Source: Chionoecetes opilio
Lineage: Eukaryota > Arthropoda > Malacostraca > Decapoda > Majidae
Assembly: GCA_016584305.1 (NCBI GenBank)
Contig: JACEEZ010006498.1
Coordinates: 1-64,000 of the forward strand
Reading direction: 5' to 3'
DNA: 64,000 nucleotides
The notes beneath the pieces are model-generated. The model was not told where the DNA came from. It did no database searches and saw only the letters and a list, made by a program, of their open reading frames with translations. This document shows, in pieces, positions 23,831 through 36,076 of this stretch. Numbering within the stretch: position 1 is the stretch's first letter; the number at the start of each line of letters is the position of its first letter. Made by a program: the position numbers and the translations under genes.

Positions 23831-23924
23831 AAGTCACCCAGACCAATATGAAGTGTATCCCAAAGTACTAAAAGAAGCAAAGGGGTTGTTAGTGCGGCGT
23901 TATGCATATTGTAAGTGCCTTTTT

Positions 23925-24300
23925 AACTTGCCCTCTGCGGGTCCCCGTTGTGTCACTGGTCTACGCCATTGACCACAGGTTCAACTCCGTATCACACCAA
24001 AGGACGCTAAGGTGCGACAAATGAATCTGCAACAACGTTGGACAAACGCGGTAAACAAACAATGACCCTCCTGGCAGCCACTACATGCCCTGTGTGGAGC
24101 GCCTCGGTCCACAGGAATCACAGACACAGTGTTTACAGTTCAGCTACTCACAGTTAACAGAAACACTGGGAACTAATCCGCTCATTGTGGCGGTCAGTCC
24201 AGAGAAACGTTGAAAGTGAAACTGGCCGAAACCAAGGCAAGTAGTGTAGAGCACACTCAGGACCCTGTCACCCGAGTGCGACCTGTTTACCTTTGTGCGC
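23925..24300 (+). repeat. Left part of the 20462-type repeat, cut by the long-TIR transposon
   Basis: Matches 20462-20840 throughout (blocks GGACGCTAAGG, AATCTGCAACAACGTTG, CACAGGAATCACAGACACAG). It stops at GTGCG near 24300; the missing right part resumes at 30887. Confidence 0.75.
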
Positions 24301-24996
24301 ACATGCGTGTAGTCCTTGAGTCCAACCGCCATATTTTGAAGGAATGCTCCGGCTTGGGAGTATTCCTCATTATGATTTTCCCATGTAGGGCAATATCTCA
24401 GGTATCAAAATGCATGATTGACATCTGAGAACGGTAGCTTAGTGCCCGGATGGGGACGCGCATCTTTTGAAACCACCCAGCTCGAAAATGCCCATTTGGT
24501 GGGGTAATTGTGTTGCACGTTTATCTGAACTTCTATACTAGCTTATCGATGTGCGGTGTGACGATAATATACGTCCAATGTGTACCGTCTACCTAAATAA
24601 AAAATAATATGAAAGCATTTTGTATAGATTAGATTATTAAAAATCATTATCGAAAAAAAATCATATATTTTTTCAATATTTTATTATTAGACTTGTAACC
24701 TTTTTTATTTGAAACAACACTGTATGATTTTCCAATTATGCATTGGTTGCTACACCGTTTATTCTGGCTATAAAAATAACTCAAAAACTAAAACATATCA
24801 TCCACCACGAGTGTACACAAAAAATATATGAACAGGCATGCACTTTTTCCACAAACCGAAACTATGTCATTGGAATTTCCCGCCGATAATCACCCCCAGA
24901 ACCCGTGGCCGAAGTGCGCTCATCTATTCTCTTCTATATTCTAATATTCTATATCTCATTCTGAGAAATTTATTGCGGGTGACCTGATTAATTCTG

Positions 24997-25041
24997 AGGG
25001 GGGGGGGGGGTGGTGGTGGGGGGGGGGGGTGGGGGGGGGGG
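24997..25041. repeat. G-rich tract
   Basis: Runs of 6-12 G separated by single T bases. It could form G-quadruplexes and is also prone to sequencing error. Confidence 0.8.
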
Positions 25042-25159
25042 CTTAAGAACTAAAAGTGAACAGGTTAAGATGGCGCCACATCACAACGCATTATGAGTTG
25101 TATTTGTGGCGTCATCTAACATGTTCACATGACTTGGATGAGTATGGGTTCCTAATGTA

Positions 25160-28100
25160 AGTGGGCGAGCTTTTCGGATATCGGAGTAATCTAACGTCAG
25201 GCTTTGTTGTTCTTTCACTGAGATTGCCGGTGTCGAGGCGAAACGGGCGAAGATTGAACCTGAGTCGGAACGTGCAAATCCTGTGCGCAAGAATTCGCCA
25301 CTCTCTGAATTTAAGAACAAGGCACGGCAACAGTTTCTTGGAAGACTTGTGTGACGCAGCCGCCTTTATAAACTTTTTAATCAATTCTAAAGCTAGTCCA
25401 AGAAGGCGCAGTTGAAACTTCCTAATATTCCAATATTATACCATAGGGCTTGTAGATCAGACTTCACTCCACAAAAAACCTACTACTTTGACCAATGCAG
25501 CTAGAAGTTCTTCAGTTTGATACTGGCGATCTCGGTGCGACGGCGAATCAAGAATCACGGGAAGATACAGTATCAACGTTCAACGGTCTACGATGATAAA
25601 TGCTTTTTTTGCCGCGTGCTTCAAAATTCATAGAAAGGGCTGTCGTACCCGTGAAACAGTTGTCTTGGCATGTTGCACTTCGGCAGATAAGACAATAAGA
25701 GATGCTGCGACGAGCTCGCAATGATGAGAGAGTTTTGTGGGCATTCACTACACGAGATATGGGTTGCAGCTGAGGCTCACTACCACTACTGTCCTGCTAA
25801 TAGAAACTACACCGGCCGAGCCTCCAAACACCTCCAAGGTAAAACTGACATTGAAGATAATATCGGAAAAATGAAATGAACGATTTATAGTCAATTTCAT
25901 TCGCACTGAACCTGTTTCTTGAACCCCGAGGATTTGTTCCAATAGTTTGATGTGCAACAGATATCCTGTCTTCAGATACATTTTTCAGTTGATTTTCGTG
26001 ACTCCATCAGAAGATCTGCAGCGCAACATTACAAGAGCGTTTGGAGAATCGTTCATCTTCTTCAATGTAAACACCGTGTATACTTGCTCCCGTATAATCT
26101 GACAAAGCGAGAGATTGCTGAGAGTGCGTAAAACTGAAGCAGAAGTGAACGCATTTGAACGAACGGACGCTGAAAGTACATTGTGCGTGCAGCTACTTCA
26201 CTGCGACACCAAATCAAGAGATGCTCATTACATGACGTTGGCCCGCCTCAGCCAGCAGAACTCACTTCAGATTACGTTGAAGATCCCAGATTCTCTTCGT
26301 GTATTCTGCTACTTTGATTGCGGGAGTGTGGGTAGCTCTGCGCGTGCCGACACACTGGTATGGTCGATGCTCAAGATAACCCCCCCTACATCAATGCTGT
26401 AGCCACCGGGGTACCATCAGAACATCGGAAGCATGTCCTACTGCCGTGTTCCATGAAAACGCTCAACCGGTAAACAGAGGTCATCAGAATATGGAATCGA
26501 CTCGGTCACGGATGTTCGTATACAGTTTCTGGAAGGAAATCGAGACACCGCCTATGCATAGACAGATTAGCAAGTGTGGGAGAAATATACAGTACCACTT
26601 TCCTGCACTTGCACCCCTTCGGTCCGCTGTATTGCTTCGATAACTTCGAGGAGGCTAGAGGAATCGCTGAGTGTGGCGTACATCGCATCGACGTCACGGT
26701 ATCATCGTCCAATCGAAAGTCGGCATCGTGTTTGCCGCCCCAACCTCCATCGGCAGTTATCCAAAGCAGATAAGAAGCGATCTATTCCCGTCATCCAGCG
26801 ATTTACTTCCATATACAGCGTTGGGAGAACTGAGAGGGCCCACCTGCAATCAAGCCTGTCAGGATCTTTTCTGACTCTTGGTCAGGCGCAACATCCCTTG
26901 CGCAGCGCCGAATCACGTATGGATTATACTCGCATGCTGAACCATGCGACCAGACATCGTTCGTGGACTGGTTTCAACATCATCACTAGAGATCGTGTTC
27001 AGGTGACGAAGATGTAGTTGGCTACCTGCCCGACTATAAACGCGCCTGCCACAGATATGGGCACAGTGCCAAAAAATCCTCAGAGAAGCTCTGAACATCA
27101 TGTCATCACTTAGCTTGAGCGTATACCGGTGGTGCTAAGACCAGCACTTTTGCTAATGCGACGAAATAGCATGGAAAGATTCCGATCGATCTGGAGAATC
27201 GTGCTCAGATGGGAACTGTTTCCCCCTACATCTGTAACTTCATGATCGAGCATTGGGAAAATGTTTGGAGATGCAAGCCTTCGGGATGTAGCTGTTGAGT
27301 CAGGAGTAATCGCTGAGAGGTCCCATCAACAGGGTTCTGGAAGGCAAGCAATACAACCGTGCTGTGCGACTCCACAAGTTTGATGTACGAGGCACTTAAT
27401 GCGCCAGCATTTGAAGGGCTTTCCAGTGTGGATAGAAAGCAATCATCCTGACAAGGGACCCCAGATTCGAAGCACTGACCTCAAAATTTCGCTAGCATCA
27501 AGGAGGATGTTCTGCCACGAGACTCTCGCTGCTGCTCTCGATGATGATTCATGTGTACAGAGCTTTGGCACATGTTTCGCGAAATACCTACATTTTCTTT
27601 TTCTGCGAACCAAACCAGGAGACCTGGCTCGCTTCTGGATGATGTATATTGATAGGTAGAGACCCTGCTGGGGTTGATTCGTGCGGATAGAGAAGCGACT
27701 GGGATGCTCACTTGCTTGTGTCAGAAGAGTGATCCCTTGGTGTTTCGAATGAACAAGGTAACTATGCTAGATATCCGTACCAGTGTACTAGCACAATGAC
27801 GCAACTCCAACGAAACATGCCCCCGAGTTGTTACAGGCATTTCAATCAAGGCGCCTTTCTCGTACACTAGACCAGTGATCCATTTGCCAAAATCGCTGTT
27901 GATCAGACAAAGAAGAAACAGTCACAAAGATACGCAAACAGCTGGAGGAACACGAGTGTTTTAGTCTTCGACAAGGGGCTGTTGTCACGATGACTATTAA
28001 CTGCAGACAATCGGGCTGCTGCACTGAGGCAACTACGAGAAACTATCCTTGTGAATGGCAGCGACACATCTCACTCCAAGCACCTGACTTGTCTACTTCC

Positions 28101-29860
28101 TCAGCATCAAACGTGATGATTCTGGCGTCACAGCTATCTGTGATCTACTGGAAATGACTGGACCCAATCCATCGCCGATGATCCGTCATGTCTTCTCAGT
28201 ATATCTACCGGGCGGCTGCGAGGGAGGCGTTTCTAATGACCTACTCCACGCCCTGCAAAAGGGGGAACGGCGTATCAAGCTTCCAGAAACGCTTAAAGAG
28301 GGAACAGGCCTTTTATGACACGAGTGAAGAAGGCTAACTTGAAGACCTTTGGTAGATCAAGCAGAAAAGTTTGTGACGGCCACAAACAAGGAGTCGTCCT
28401 GAGAGCTGCAGGACACTGTTTGCCACCATGATACTCATCGCCAAGACAAGGAACCTCGAACATGCAACTGTCCTTTGTCACCCACATGGCCGTTACCCCA
28501 TGGTCGTTGCACACGTTTATGGGGTCATGAAAAAAACGAACAAGAGTTGCACTTGCGAAACACATTGGGGAAGGTCTTGTGGAACCAGCCGATACGTTGA
28601 CAAGGCGAAGTGCAACAATAAGTTATGCGATGGCTCTCATACAAAAGATCCATGGCCAGAACGACACGTTCGAAGAACTATCTGACCCGCATCCTCCTTG
28701 CTGCAGCGGCTTCACGCTGGTCAAGCAGTGAGCGCAAATCGATGTTTCTTTTGACACATACACAGAACATCCATCAAAGCAGCTTGAGCGTGTGAACAGC
28801 GGTTAAATGAAGGCATCAGTTTTCAGCGAGATCATACCCGCACACAAATCATGAATGGCGTGGCGTCTCCTTGCTTGCAGCCAGACCAAGGAGAAACTGG
28901 TTGTGTTTCTGGCGGAGTCGTGGAAACATGAGAACAAATCTCGAAAAGCTAGGCAACGAGACACTGTATGTCCACCTTGTGGTGAAAAAATGTCTGGTAC
29001 TGACCCGCGATAGGTGGAAGTTGGTGGCAAGCACTCTGAATGTAGCCACGAGGAAGCAGACACGCGTAATGTTTCCTCCACGCAAGCACGCCAGCTACCC
29101 ACTACACAGACGATCATCTTAGTGTCAGATGACACCGACGTTCTGATCATCAGTCTTCATCTCCGCAGAACATCGATAGTCATCTCTTCATCAGACGAGG
29201 AACAAAGGTTCGAGTCAGATGATTGACGTTGGGAAAGTGGCTGCGGTATTGGGGTCTGGAGTTTTGCAGTGCATTGCCAGGGCTTCAATGCATGGGAGCG
29301 GGTGTGACACTGTTAGTGCTCTGGCTAGCCAAGGAAAGATAAACTTTGAAGCTTGTGCAAGCGAATGATCTGTATCTTTTCAAGCATTCACAATCTGGTA
29401 TCTTCGTGGAATGTACACAGACGTCTCATAGCATTCAGGGCCTTCACGTGTCAGCTGTACGCCCAGGAACACGAAGATCGTCGGTGCTAGTCCTCCGTTA
29501 TCACATTTTCTGTGCAAAGAAGGGCCATAAATCGCATCGTGGCACATTGCCGCCTTGTGAAGACTCCTTGGAATGAGCATACGCTTAGTGCCAACTATCA
29601 AGGCGGCTATCTTGGCGACGCAGCCTTTAACCTTCCGACGTCCCAGCACCATCAGCAGGACCATGGCTGGGAACTCGATGAGTGGCGGTTCGCTCAAATC
29701 CGATGGGATGGCGGTTCTACCACTCCAATGTCGTCCCTTGAATTCTCATCTCATGCACATGCAGAAGGACTGTCGACCGTCGATTGCCCTGCATCTGAAT
29801 GGGTTGAAGTTTTTGGTGGGCGCCCCAAAAACCCCCTTTGTTGTGGTTTAAGCTGCAGGG
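25160..29860 (+). pseudogene. Large uncharacterised HEEADT/GCDTVSA protein, decayed
   Basis: Plus-strand frames can be stitched into one protein. Recognisable blocks are SWTGFNIITRDRVQV (about 26953-27000), PTINAPATDMGTVP (27030), WIESNHPDKGPQI (27430), an FWMMYID block (27640), HEEADTR (29047-29067), VSDDTDV (29122-29142), GCDTVSALASQGKI (29300-29341), FCAKKGH (29511) and HTLSANYQ (29578). From memory this is the order in a large protein family of unknown function common in animal genomes. I infer it is the transposon's own protein because it fills the space between the inverted repeats. Dozens of shifts and stops are present. Confidence 0.65.
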
Positions 29861-30886
29861 GATGCTTCCAACATGGTCGGATGATGCATCGTGGCTCCAG
29901 GATGCCACTGACTTCTGATGGCGACTCTGAGATTACTTTGTGTGCACTGTAATTTATAGCAATATGTTGTTCTCTATTATAATGCAGGCCAAATTGCTGA
30001 AAATCTTTATAGACAGATAAACGGTTTAGCAAATGTTAATTTTGAAGATCATACGGTGTTTATTTGACTAAAACATGACATGTTCAATGATACCTCCGCT
30101 TGCTTATTAGGATATACATCGTATGGTTTAAATCAGCTCCATCGTCTGTTCCAAACTCTCTAATGAATATTAATATAATTGACGGCCATTTTGAAATCCA
30201 GATGGGCCACCAAAGTGCAAGATTTTCCTATGTAACAATTTTCTCCGCCTCTTAGTAATATCGTATGGTGTTAAAATCCTCTCCGTACGACATTTCCTAA
30301 CTTGCCGTTATCGCAGAATATATAATGCCAGCGGCGGCCTAAGTCAGTTTATGCCTCTTTCTACATATATTTTGTTGTAAACTCGTGGTGGATGATTGTT
30401 GTCTTGTTGAGTTATTTTTATAGACAGATAAACGGTGTAGCAAAATGCATAATTTTGGAAAATCATACCAGTTTTTGTTTCACTCAAAAAAGTACAAAGT
30501 CCTAATAATAAAATAATTGAAAAATATATGATTTTTTTTCAGGGGGGGGGGGGGGATATTGTTTTTATAATAATAATCTATAACAAAATGCTTCCATATA
30601 ATTTTTTTATTTAGACGGTACACATTGGACTAGATTATATTCCGTCCAACCGCACATCATAGCTAGTATATAGAAATCCAGAGTACACGTGCAACAATGT
30701 ACGCCCACCAAATGGCATTTCGAGCTGGGTGGTTTCAAAGATGGCGTCCCGCCGGTCACTAAGCTAACCGTTCTCAGATTCCATCACACCTTTTCTGACA
30801 CTTGAGACATTGGTCTAATGGAAAATCATAATGATAATTACTCCCCCCGCGGAGCATTACTTTTTGGTCCTGGCTCAATGACTATT

Positions 30887-30955
30887 GTGGTATGAGCGGA
30901 GCGGCAGAACGCTTCCACGGACGGCTGCCAGGCCGAGATTGCCTGCTGCTATTTT
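30887..30955 (+). repeat. Right part of the 20462-type repeat
   Basis: TTGTGGTATGAGCG, CTTCCACGGACGGCTGCC and GGCCGAGATT match 20840-20900, directly after the transposon end. Confidence 0.7.
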
Positions 30956-31559
30956 TGGCCGAGTGGCCATTCGCGAGCCAACAGACACATGAAACACGTA
31001 CCACACGAGTATAGAACTCTGTATAGAAAGGGCGGGTAAAAGATAAGAAAAAGACATAGACGGTAACTAATATATTTACAAGATATTTGTAGTAATGACT
31101 AATGATGAACCGTTGTACTCCAGGTGGTTAAGAACAATTATTGTTGACAGACAAAATAAATATAATATATAATTCCAGCTTCCTTATAAATATGACATTG
31201 CATTATTGGGTCGCATGTCTCTTAGCCCCAGGTGTAAGGTTTCGTCCCCTGGTGGTACAGTACCCCAGTTTAAGAACCACTGCTCTAGATAGTGTCACAA
31301 TCGCAAGTATCCTAACCAACTATAATCAAGGCAAGTGTGTAGATTCAGGAACCGTGTTTAATAGTAATAGTAAAAGATAAATAGCTGACCACTAAGGAGT
31401 TTGAAAGAACAAATGGGTTATCCGCTACTTTATTTAGCCGTCATTTTTCGTATAATTGATATTATTGTTGCAGATTTATGCTAATACGAATCCAAAAAAT
31501 TTCAGGAAGACGATGGTGGCACTAGTTTTTTTTCCAATATCAAATGGTGGTGTGGAAAA
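30956..31559. other. Unassigned stretch
   Basis: No gene recognised. A 79-codon plus frame at 31141-31380 has no family I know. Confidence 0.4.
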
Positions 31560-31955
31560 CTAGTTGGGAATAAGGTTGATAGCAGCTGGTCCGCTGCGCT
31601 AGGCTGCGTGGCGTCACTCGTCCACAATACAGCGGGATGCGGGACTCGCTTTCTAGGTACATATACTCTGTGGTGAGGCTATATTCACATCATTATGTAA
31701 GAAGACGCAGATGTTACTAAATAAAACAGTGAAGTGAGAAAAAATGTACAAATAATAAAACAGGTAAATCCACCGCGAGTATCTACGGCCGAATAATCCG
31801 ATTAAGAAAAGACTTACAGACTATTATTTGTTTGTTTACATCCACGCCTTAGATAGTGGGCTTAGCAGTGACCAATCAACATGTTTGCTGATGACACTAA
31901 GATAGGTAGCATTATTAGATCATTCTGATATAACGGTTTTGCAGGGAGACTTAAA
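31560..31955 (+). repeat. Second copy of the chimeric repeat with RT fragment
   Basis: Direct match to 18712-19117. The end encodes INMFADDTKIGSIIRS. The junction between its two parts is the same as in the other copy. Confidence 0.7.
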
Positions 31956-32137
31956 AGTGCCTCGAGTTAACAGAAAACGCAAGAAAATTTGCACCATCGT
32001 AAAACTCTTGCGAATATAAGAAATGGTACATTTCTTCCGGCTTCTTGCGGCTTCCACCAAAATTCGTCCTCTAGAGAGAGAGCTTCGACCGCGTACGGTC
32101 TAGTCTCTGAGACGGAAACTGAGAGACTGAAGCGCCA
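31956..32137. repeat. Relic of the AGGCGAAT/AAGCCG TIR family
   Basis: GGCTTCTTGCGGCTTCCACC and AAAATTCGTCCT near 32040-32074 resemble the right end of the element at 35133-36394; TTAACAGAAAACGC near 31965 resembles its left subterminal part in reverse. Confidence 0.45.
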
Positions 32138-32515
32138 TTTGTTTGTAAAAAAAAAAAAAACGTTAGCCTGGAATGTAGTACGAGGCTGCGGAAAATGGTG
32201 GGAAGCAATGTTGCCATAGATTATCCCGAACCATATTACCCTACGATAAAACGTTGTGCAGTGCAAACACATCCAGATTCAACCGGCTGCCCTGTGGTAT
32301 AAGCGATTTAAATTCCATTGAATAAATGACCGAATTAAGTTTGTCTTTAGGTCATATTACCCGAAAAAAATTCCAGAAATCAGGGAAAATTGCATACATG
32401 CTTAAAACTTTTGCGAATAAGAATGTACATTTTTCAAAGTGGAATAACATTCTTGCAGAAACTCTCCATCAAGACATAACAATATGTTAAACGGATGAAG
32501 AATAAGATATATCCA
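32138..32515 (+). repeat. Dispersed repeat, copy at 54765-55140
   Basis: Direct match with blocks AAAAAACGTTAGCC, TGCGGAAAAT, AATGACCG and ATTCCAGAAATCA. Function unknown. Confidence 0.7.
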
Positions 32516-32875
32516 TAGACCACTGGTAATACCTGGCTGGGATGCTCGAAATCCCCTCTTAAGGGAAACTTACGAGTGATATGGCTACAATAACCTTACG
32601 AGGGTGGGCTGAGTGGAAGATGCCTCGTACCGAACCGTCCACTCCCGTCAGGATCATTGGCCTGATGGAGGGAATATTATGGGGATATTTCTAGGAACAC
32701 TTGGGGAAATTCTGCTGACCAATCCAGAGCAGCGCCTCGCAATGAATGCGCCATGATTGGCCAATCACGTTGCTCTCAGCTGATGTCTTGTTTACTTTCC
32801 TCGTTGGTACTGCATTTCAACGGAGGAGCAAGGCAATTTTGGCGGTTTTTTTAAAATTTTCTACATAGAAGTGAC
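32516..32875. other. Unassigned stretch before the Myb/SANT relic
   Basis: No gene recognised here; it may hold the 5' flank of the following exon. Confidence 0.35.
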
Positions 32876-33160
32876 GATGGCAGCACCACCAGCAAGAAGA
32901 TGAGGGCGCCCAACTTCACAGAAGAAGAACTATTCGTCTTATTACAGAAGTTGGGCGAGGAAGGACATCTTGTAAGCAACTTGGTGGCCGTTGTTACCGC
33001 CGAATGCCGAAAGATATGCCTGGGACTGCATAGCAAGTGCCCGTTAATCGCGTGGGAATGTTTGTGAGAGAGAGGGAGTGGAACTTAGGAAGAATATGTT
33101 GACTTCCGTCGCTGGTGAAGAAGCGGGCGCGCACTCAAAGAGAGCGGAGTCTGACAGGTA
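32876..33160 (+). pseudogene. Myb/SANT-like exon, frameshifted
   Basis: The plus strand encodes KKMRAPNFTEEELFVLLQKL, then after shifts AWDCIAS, NRVGMFVRERVELRKNM and AGALKESGV, followed by GTAAGAC at about 33161, a good donor. This is the layout of the Myb/SANT-like DNA-binding proteins that accompany Harbinger transposases. The middle is shifted twice. It may be a dead partner gene of the HARBI1 family. Confidence 0.6.
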
Positions 33161-33826
33161 AGACTTTGCCGGTTTCCTAAAATCATTTTAAAGACTAAAC
33201 AATTACGTTAGAGTAAAATCCTACCTACAAACAATCTGTGTATTTATATTCTGTAAAGTATCAGTGACGTTTAAGTTTACGTAAATCAATGCCCAGGTTT
33301 ATTTCATTGAACTAATAAGGGGTCCTGAGATGACAGCCCACCAGTTATGTCCACAGGAGAGTGGTGGCCAGAGGGAATTTTGGTGAAACTGCTTTATTTA
33401 ACAAATGCCGCAACAATCGAAATAGTATTACCCGATTTTCAAGGCGAGTGTAAATGTTTCTGTTAATATACCACCAATATATAACTGTATAATTTTATTT
33501 CCGTAAAATTGCCTTGCTCTACCGTATAAACACTAAAGTCGCCGAACACCGTTTCTTTTTTGATGTACACTGTGTGGCGGTAATATTTCATTTCTACATC
33601 CCATGATCTCAGAACAGTTTAGAAGGGGGGCTATCCTGGAGAATCTGTGTCATTTTGTCCCTTCATGCGGTGTCCATATTATGGCTATAACTTTACCGAA
33701 ATTAAACAAAACTTTCACCCGAGTGGAGACCTACACTAAGATCGCCAGCTAGTGTTTTATGTTTCTGAGTGTTCCCTCCCGCGTCGTCGTCGCCCGAAAA
33801 GAAAAAAAAATTGTTTTAATATTAAA
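33161..33826. other. Unassigned stretch
   Basis: No gene or clear repeat seen. Confidence 0.4.
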
Positions 33827-34012
33827 ACCGTACCTATATACTTGGCAGATACAAAGCATAAACCCATCACTGAAACGGTAGATTATACAGTCATGATGTA
33901 CGCGTGTATCCATCTTCAGTGGCACATACAAATCATAGTGATGCATATCATTCGTAATATCTGCGACTGGCGACATTAGTGCAGTTGGTCTGACTAAGTG
34001 TTATCTACGGTA
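33827..34012. mobile_element. Mariner-type MITE, shorter copy
   Basis: The right half (CATCTTCAGTGGCACATACAA through GGCGACATTAGTGCAG to TTATCTACGG-TA) matches the right half of 35816-36076. The left half is degraded. Confidence 0.6.
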
Positions 34013-34026
34013 AAGTTGGATTCTCA

Positions 34027-34374
34027 TGGGGGCGTAGCTAAGGGGGGGGGTGCGACGGTGGGTCTATTTGAAAACCGCCTCTCCCCCGGACCCCAAAAAG
34101 AGTGGGGGGCCCCCAAATGCATCACTCAATAGTGCTGAAAATATTTTCAGCACTCAAACGCACTGCTGAAATAATTCGGATAAAAGGATTTATGGGCATT
34201 GAAAGAATTCTCAGAAATGTCAAAATGCACCAAAATATGTTCATTTTCCGAAAAAAACATCCCTGGCACTGGGGCCCCCGCTTGTTGCCTCTCCCCCCAA
34301 AACACCTGCACACTTTAGAGGGGCCCCCTCAGGAAGTAATCCCCCCGGGCCCCCAAATGTCTAGCTACGCCCCT
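34027..34374. mobile_element. Non-autonomous hAT-like element, 348 bp
   Basis: The ends GGGGGCGTAGCTA and TAGCTACGCCCCT are inverted. GATTCTCA (34019-34026) and GATTCTCC (34375-34382) form an 8-bp target duplication with one mismatch. No coding capacity. Confidence 0.75.
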
Positions 34375-34382
34375 GATTCTCC

Positions 34383-34821
34383 GATAAGAAATGGTTGCCT
34401 AAAATCATTTAAAAACAAATCAGAATAGGGAGAAGTAGTCCCCATATAAAAAAATTAACATTATCTTAGAAACCAAAAATTTGGGCCACGATTTCTTACT
34501 TAACCCAATCAGTTATATCATTCCACCTGGACCTATTCTAGTAAAATTTTTACCTGCCCTAACATAAGCAAACTAGCTATATAGTATATATTCTAGTTTG
34601 CTTTGTTGGGCGTATATTTATATACTAATAAACCCAGTCTATAGGATTCCGTAAATATATATATATATATATATATCTATTATATATAATATATATATAT
34701 ATTTATATAATAGTTATATATAATATATATATGAATCAGAGTGGCCCTCCGACTTCAGACCCTTGTGCGACAGGCCGATATTTCGTGCACAGTCCAGGTA
34801 TACATACAGTGGTCTATGCCC
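34383..34821. other. Unassigned stretch with AT microsatellite
   Basis: AT-rich. Positions 34654-34730 are mostly AT repeats. No gene seen. Confidence 0.5.
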
Positions 34822-35132
34822 AGACCTATTAGAGTAGCTGCGGCCCCTCTCCACAAACCTTTCCAGTACCCCTCTAAGGGGCCCCCTCATGTAATGGGCC
34901 TACGCACCCAACCTTCAGGGTTCGCCTTGGAGTCTGTGAAGCGACTAACAAGGGCAGAGGTGCTGGCAGAAACTCGTGAAACACCAGCAGCAAAACTTTC
35001 CACGGGTGGGAATGTTTACTGCATAGCGAGGGGAACACCGAGCGAGCGTGCTCCCCAACTTGGGGAAGACTGAAGGTTTGGTAGCGCGGTGCACGCGGCG
35101 CGTAGTGTTGCCAACTCAAACACTCCTATTTG
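34822..35132 (+). repeat. GC-rich dispersed repeat, copy 1
   Basis: Shares CCCTCTCCACAAACCTTTCC, GTGCTGGCAGAAACTCGTGA and GAAGACTGAAGGTTTGGTAG with 36775-37497 and, inverted, with 62390-63135. Cut at its right end by the element at 35133. Confidence 0.8.
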
Positions 35133-35374
35133 AGGCGAATCTTGGTGAAGAAGCCGTAAGAAGCCGGCTTCTTGCAGCTTGCGTTTTCTGTTAACGCGAG
35201 GCAGTTTTAAGAAGCCGGCTTCTTACGGATTGGCCCAGCTGGGCAAGCCGTAAGAAACCGGAAGAAGCGAGCCCTGGGCCCCGCTTATCACGGCTTCTCT
35301 GCGCTTCATACGTCACGATACGTGACGTCAGAGAAAAACAACACGTGGCGGTGTTGCGCGAAGTTCAAAATCAT

Positions 35375-35655
35375 GTAGACCCCTCCTTTCATCTATCGTA
35401 TTTCACTAATTTTACAGGTTAACTGCTGCCCCGATACACGTTACAGGCAACATGAGTCACTAGCTTCCCATGAGAACACTTACAAGTAATAATAGTCGAT
35501 AAAATAATACATGATAAAAACCTTTTGAGTAACTATTATTACTTGTAAGTGTTCTCATGGGAAGCTAGTGACTCGATGTTGCCTGTAACATGTATCAGGG
35601 CAGCAGTTAACCTGTAAAACCAGTGAAATAAGAGCGATGAATGGAGGTTTACAGG
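35375..35655. repeat. Long hairpin, arms about 120 bp
   Basis: The left arm (TTTACAGGTTAACTGCTGCC near 35411, CACTTACAAGTAATAATAGT near 35477) is complemented from 35533 to 35655, with a loop of about 40 bp. The arms are nearly identical, so the hairpin is young. Confidence 0.9.
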
Positions 35656-35815
35656 ATTTCGAGCCTTGACAATATTTCGCGGGACAGGCGGAACTAGTAA
35701 TAGAGTGAATATCGTCGTAGATATAATGTAATTACAGATAACAGGACACAAGTAAACACACTACATTCAAAAGCATGGACTTACCTGAAGACCACGTATA
35801 AGAATATATAAGGTA

Positions 35816-36076
35816 CCGTAGATAACACTATATAGTCGCCAGTCAATTGCCACTGCACTAATGTCGCCAGGCACAATATATTACGAATTTTAGCATCCCT
35901 ACAGACTTGTATGTGCCACTGAAGACATGTAGTGTGATGTGTACATAATATAAACTACTGTGGATGCGTCTTCAGTGGCACATACAAATCAGTAGTGATG
36001 CTAAAATTCGTAATATATTGTGCCTGGCGACATTAGTGCAGTGGCAAGTGACTGGCGACTATAGTGTTATCTACGG
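35816..36076. mobile_element. Palindromic MITE flanked by TA, best copy
   Basis: The arms of about 115 bp run from CCGTAGATAACACTATA at 35816 to TATAGTGTTATCTACGG at 36076, with TA on both sides (35814-35815, 36077-36078). TA duplication and palindromic form fit a Tc1/mariner-derived MITE. Related copies are at 33827-34012 and 37691-37930. Confidence 0.85.

Larger units (their letters stand above)
24306..30886 (+). mobile_element. 6.6-kb transposon with about 540-bp terminal inverted repeats
   Basis: Positions 24306-24845 match the complement of 30345-30886 along their length. Matching blocks include TGAGAACGGT-AGCTTAGTG, ACCACCCAGCTCGAAA, CCAATGTGTACCGTCTA, GAAAGCATTTTGT and ATCATCCACCACGAGT. 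The ends read TAGTC(C/A)TTGAG. It splits a dispersed repeat whose uninterrupted copy is at 20462-20906. A decayed large protein on the plus strand fills the interior. I could not settle a target duplication. Confidence 0.85.

Noticed and set aside
20462..24300. Direct repeats at 20462 and 23925 as LTRs of one element
   Set aside because: A complete hAT with its own duplication lies between them, the second copy is cut by another transposon, and there is no primer site or LTR-type polyprotein.
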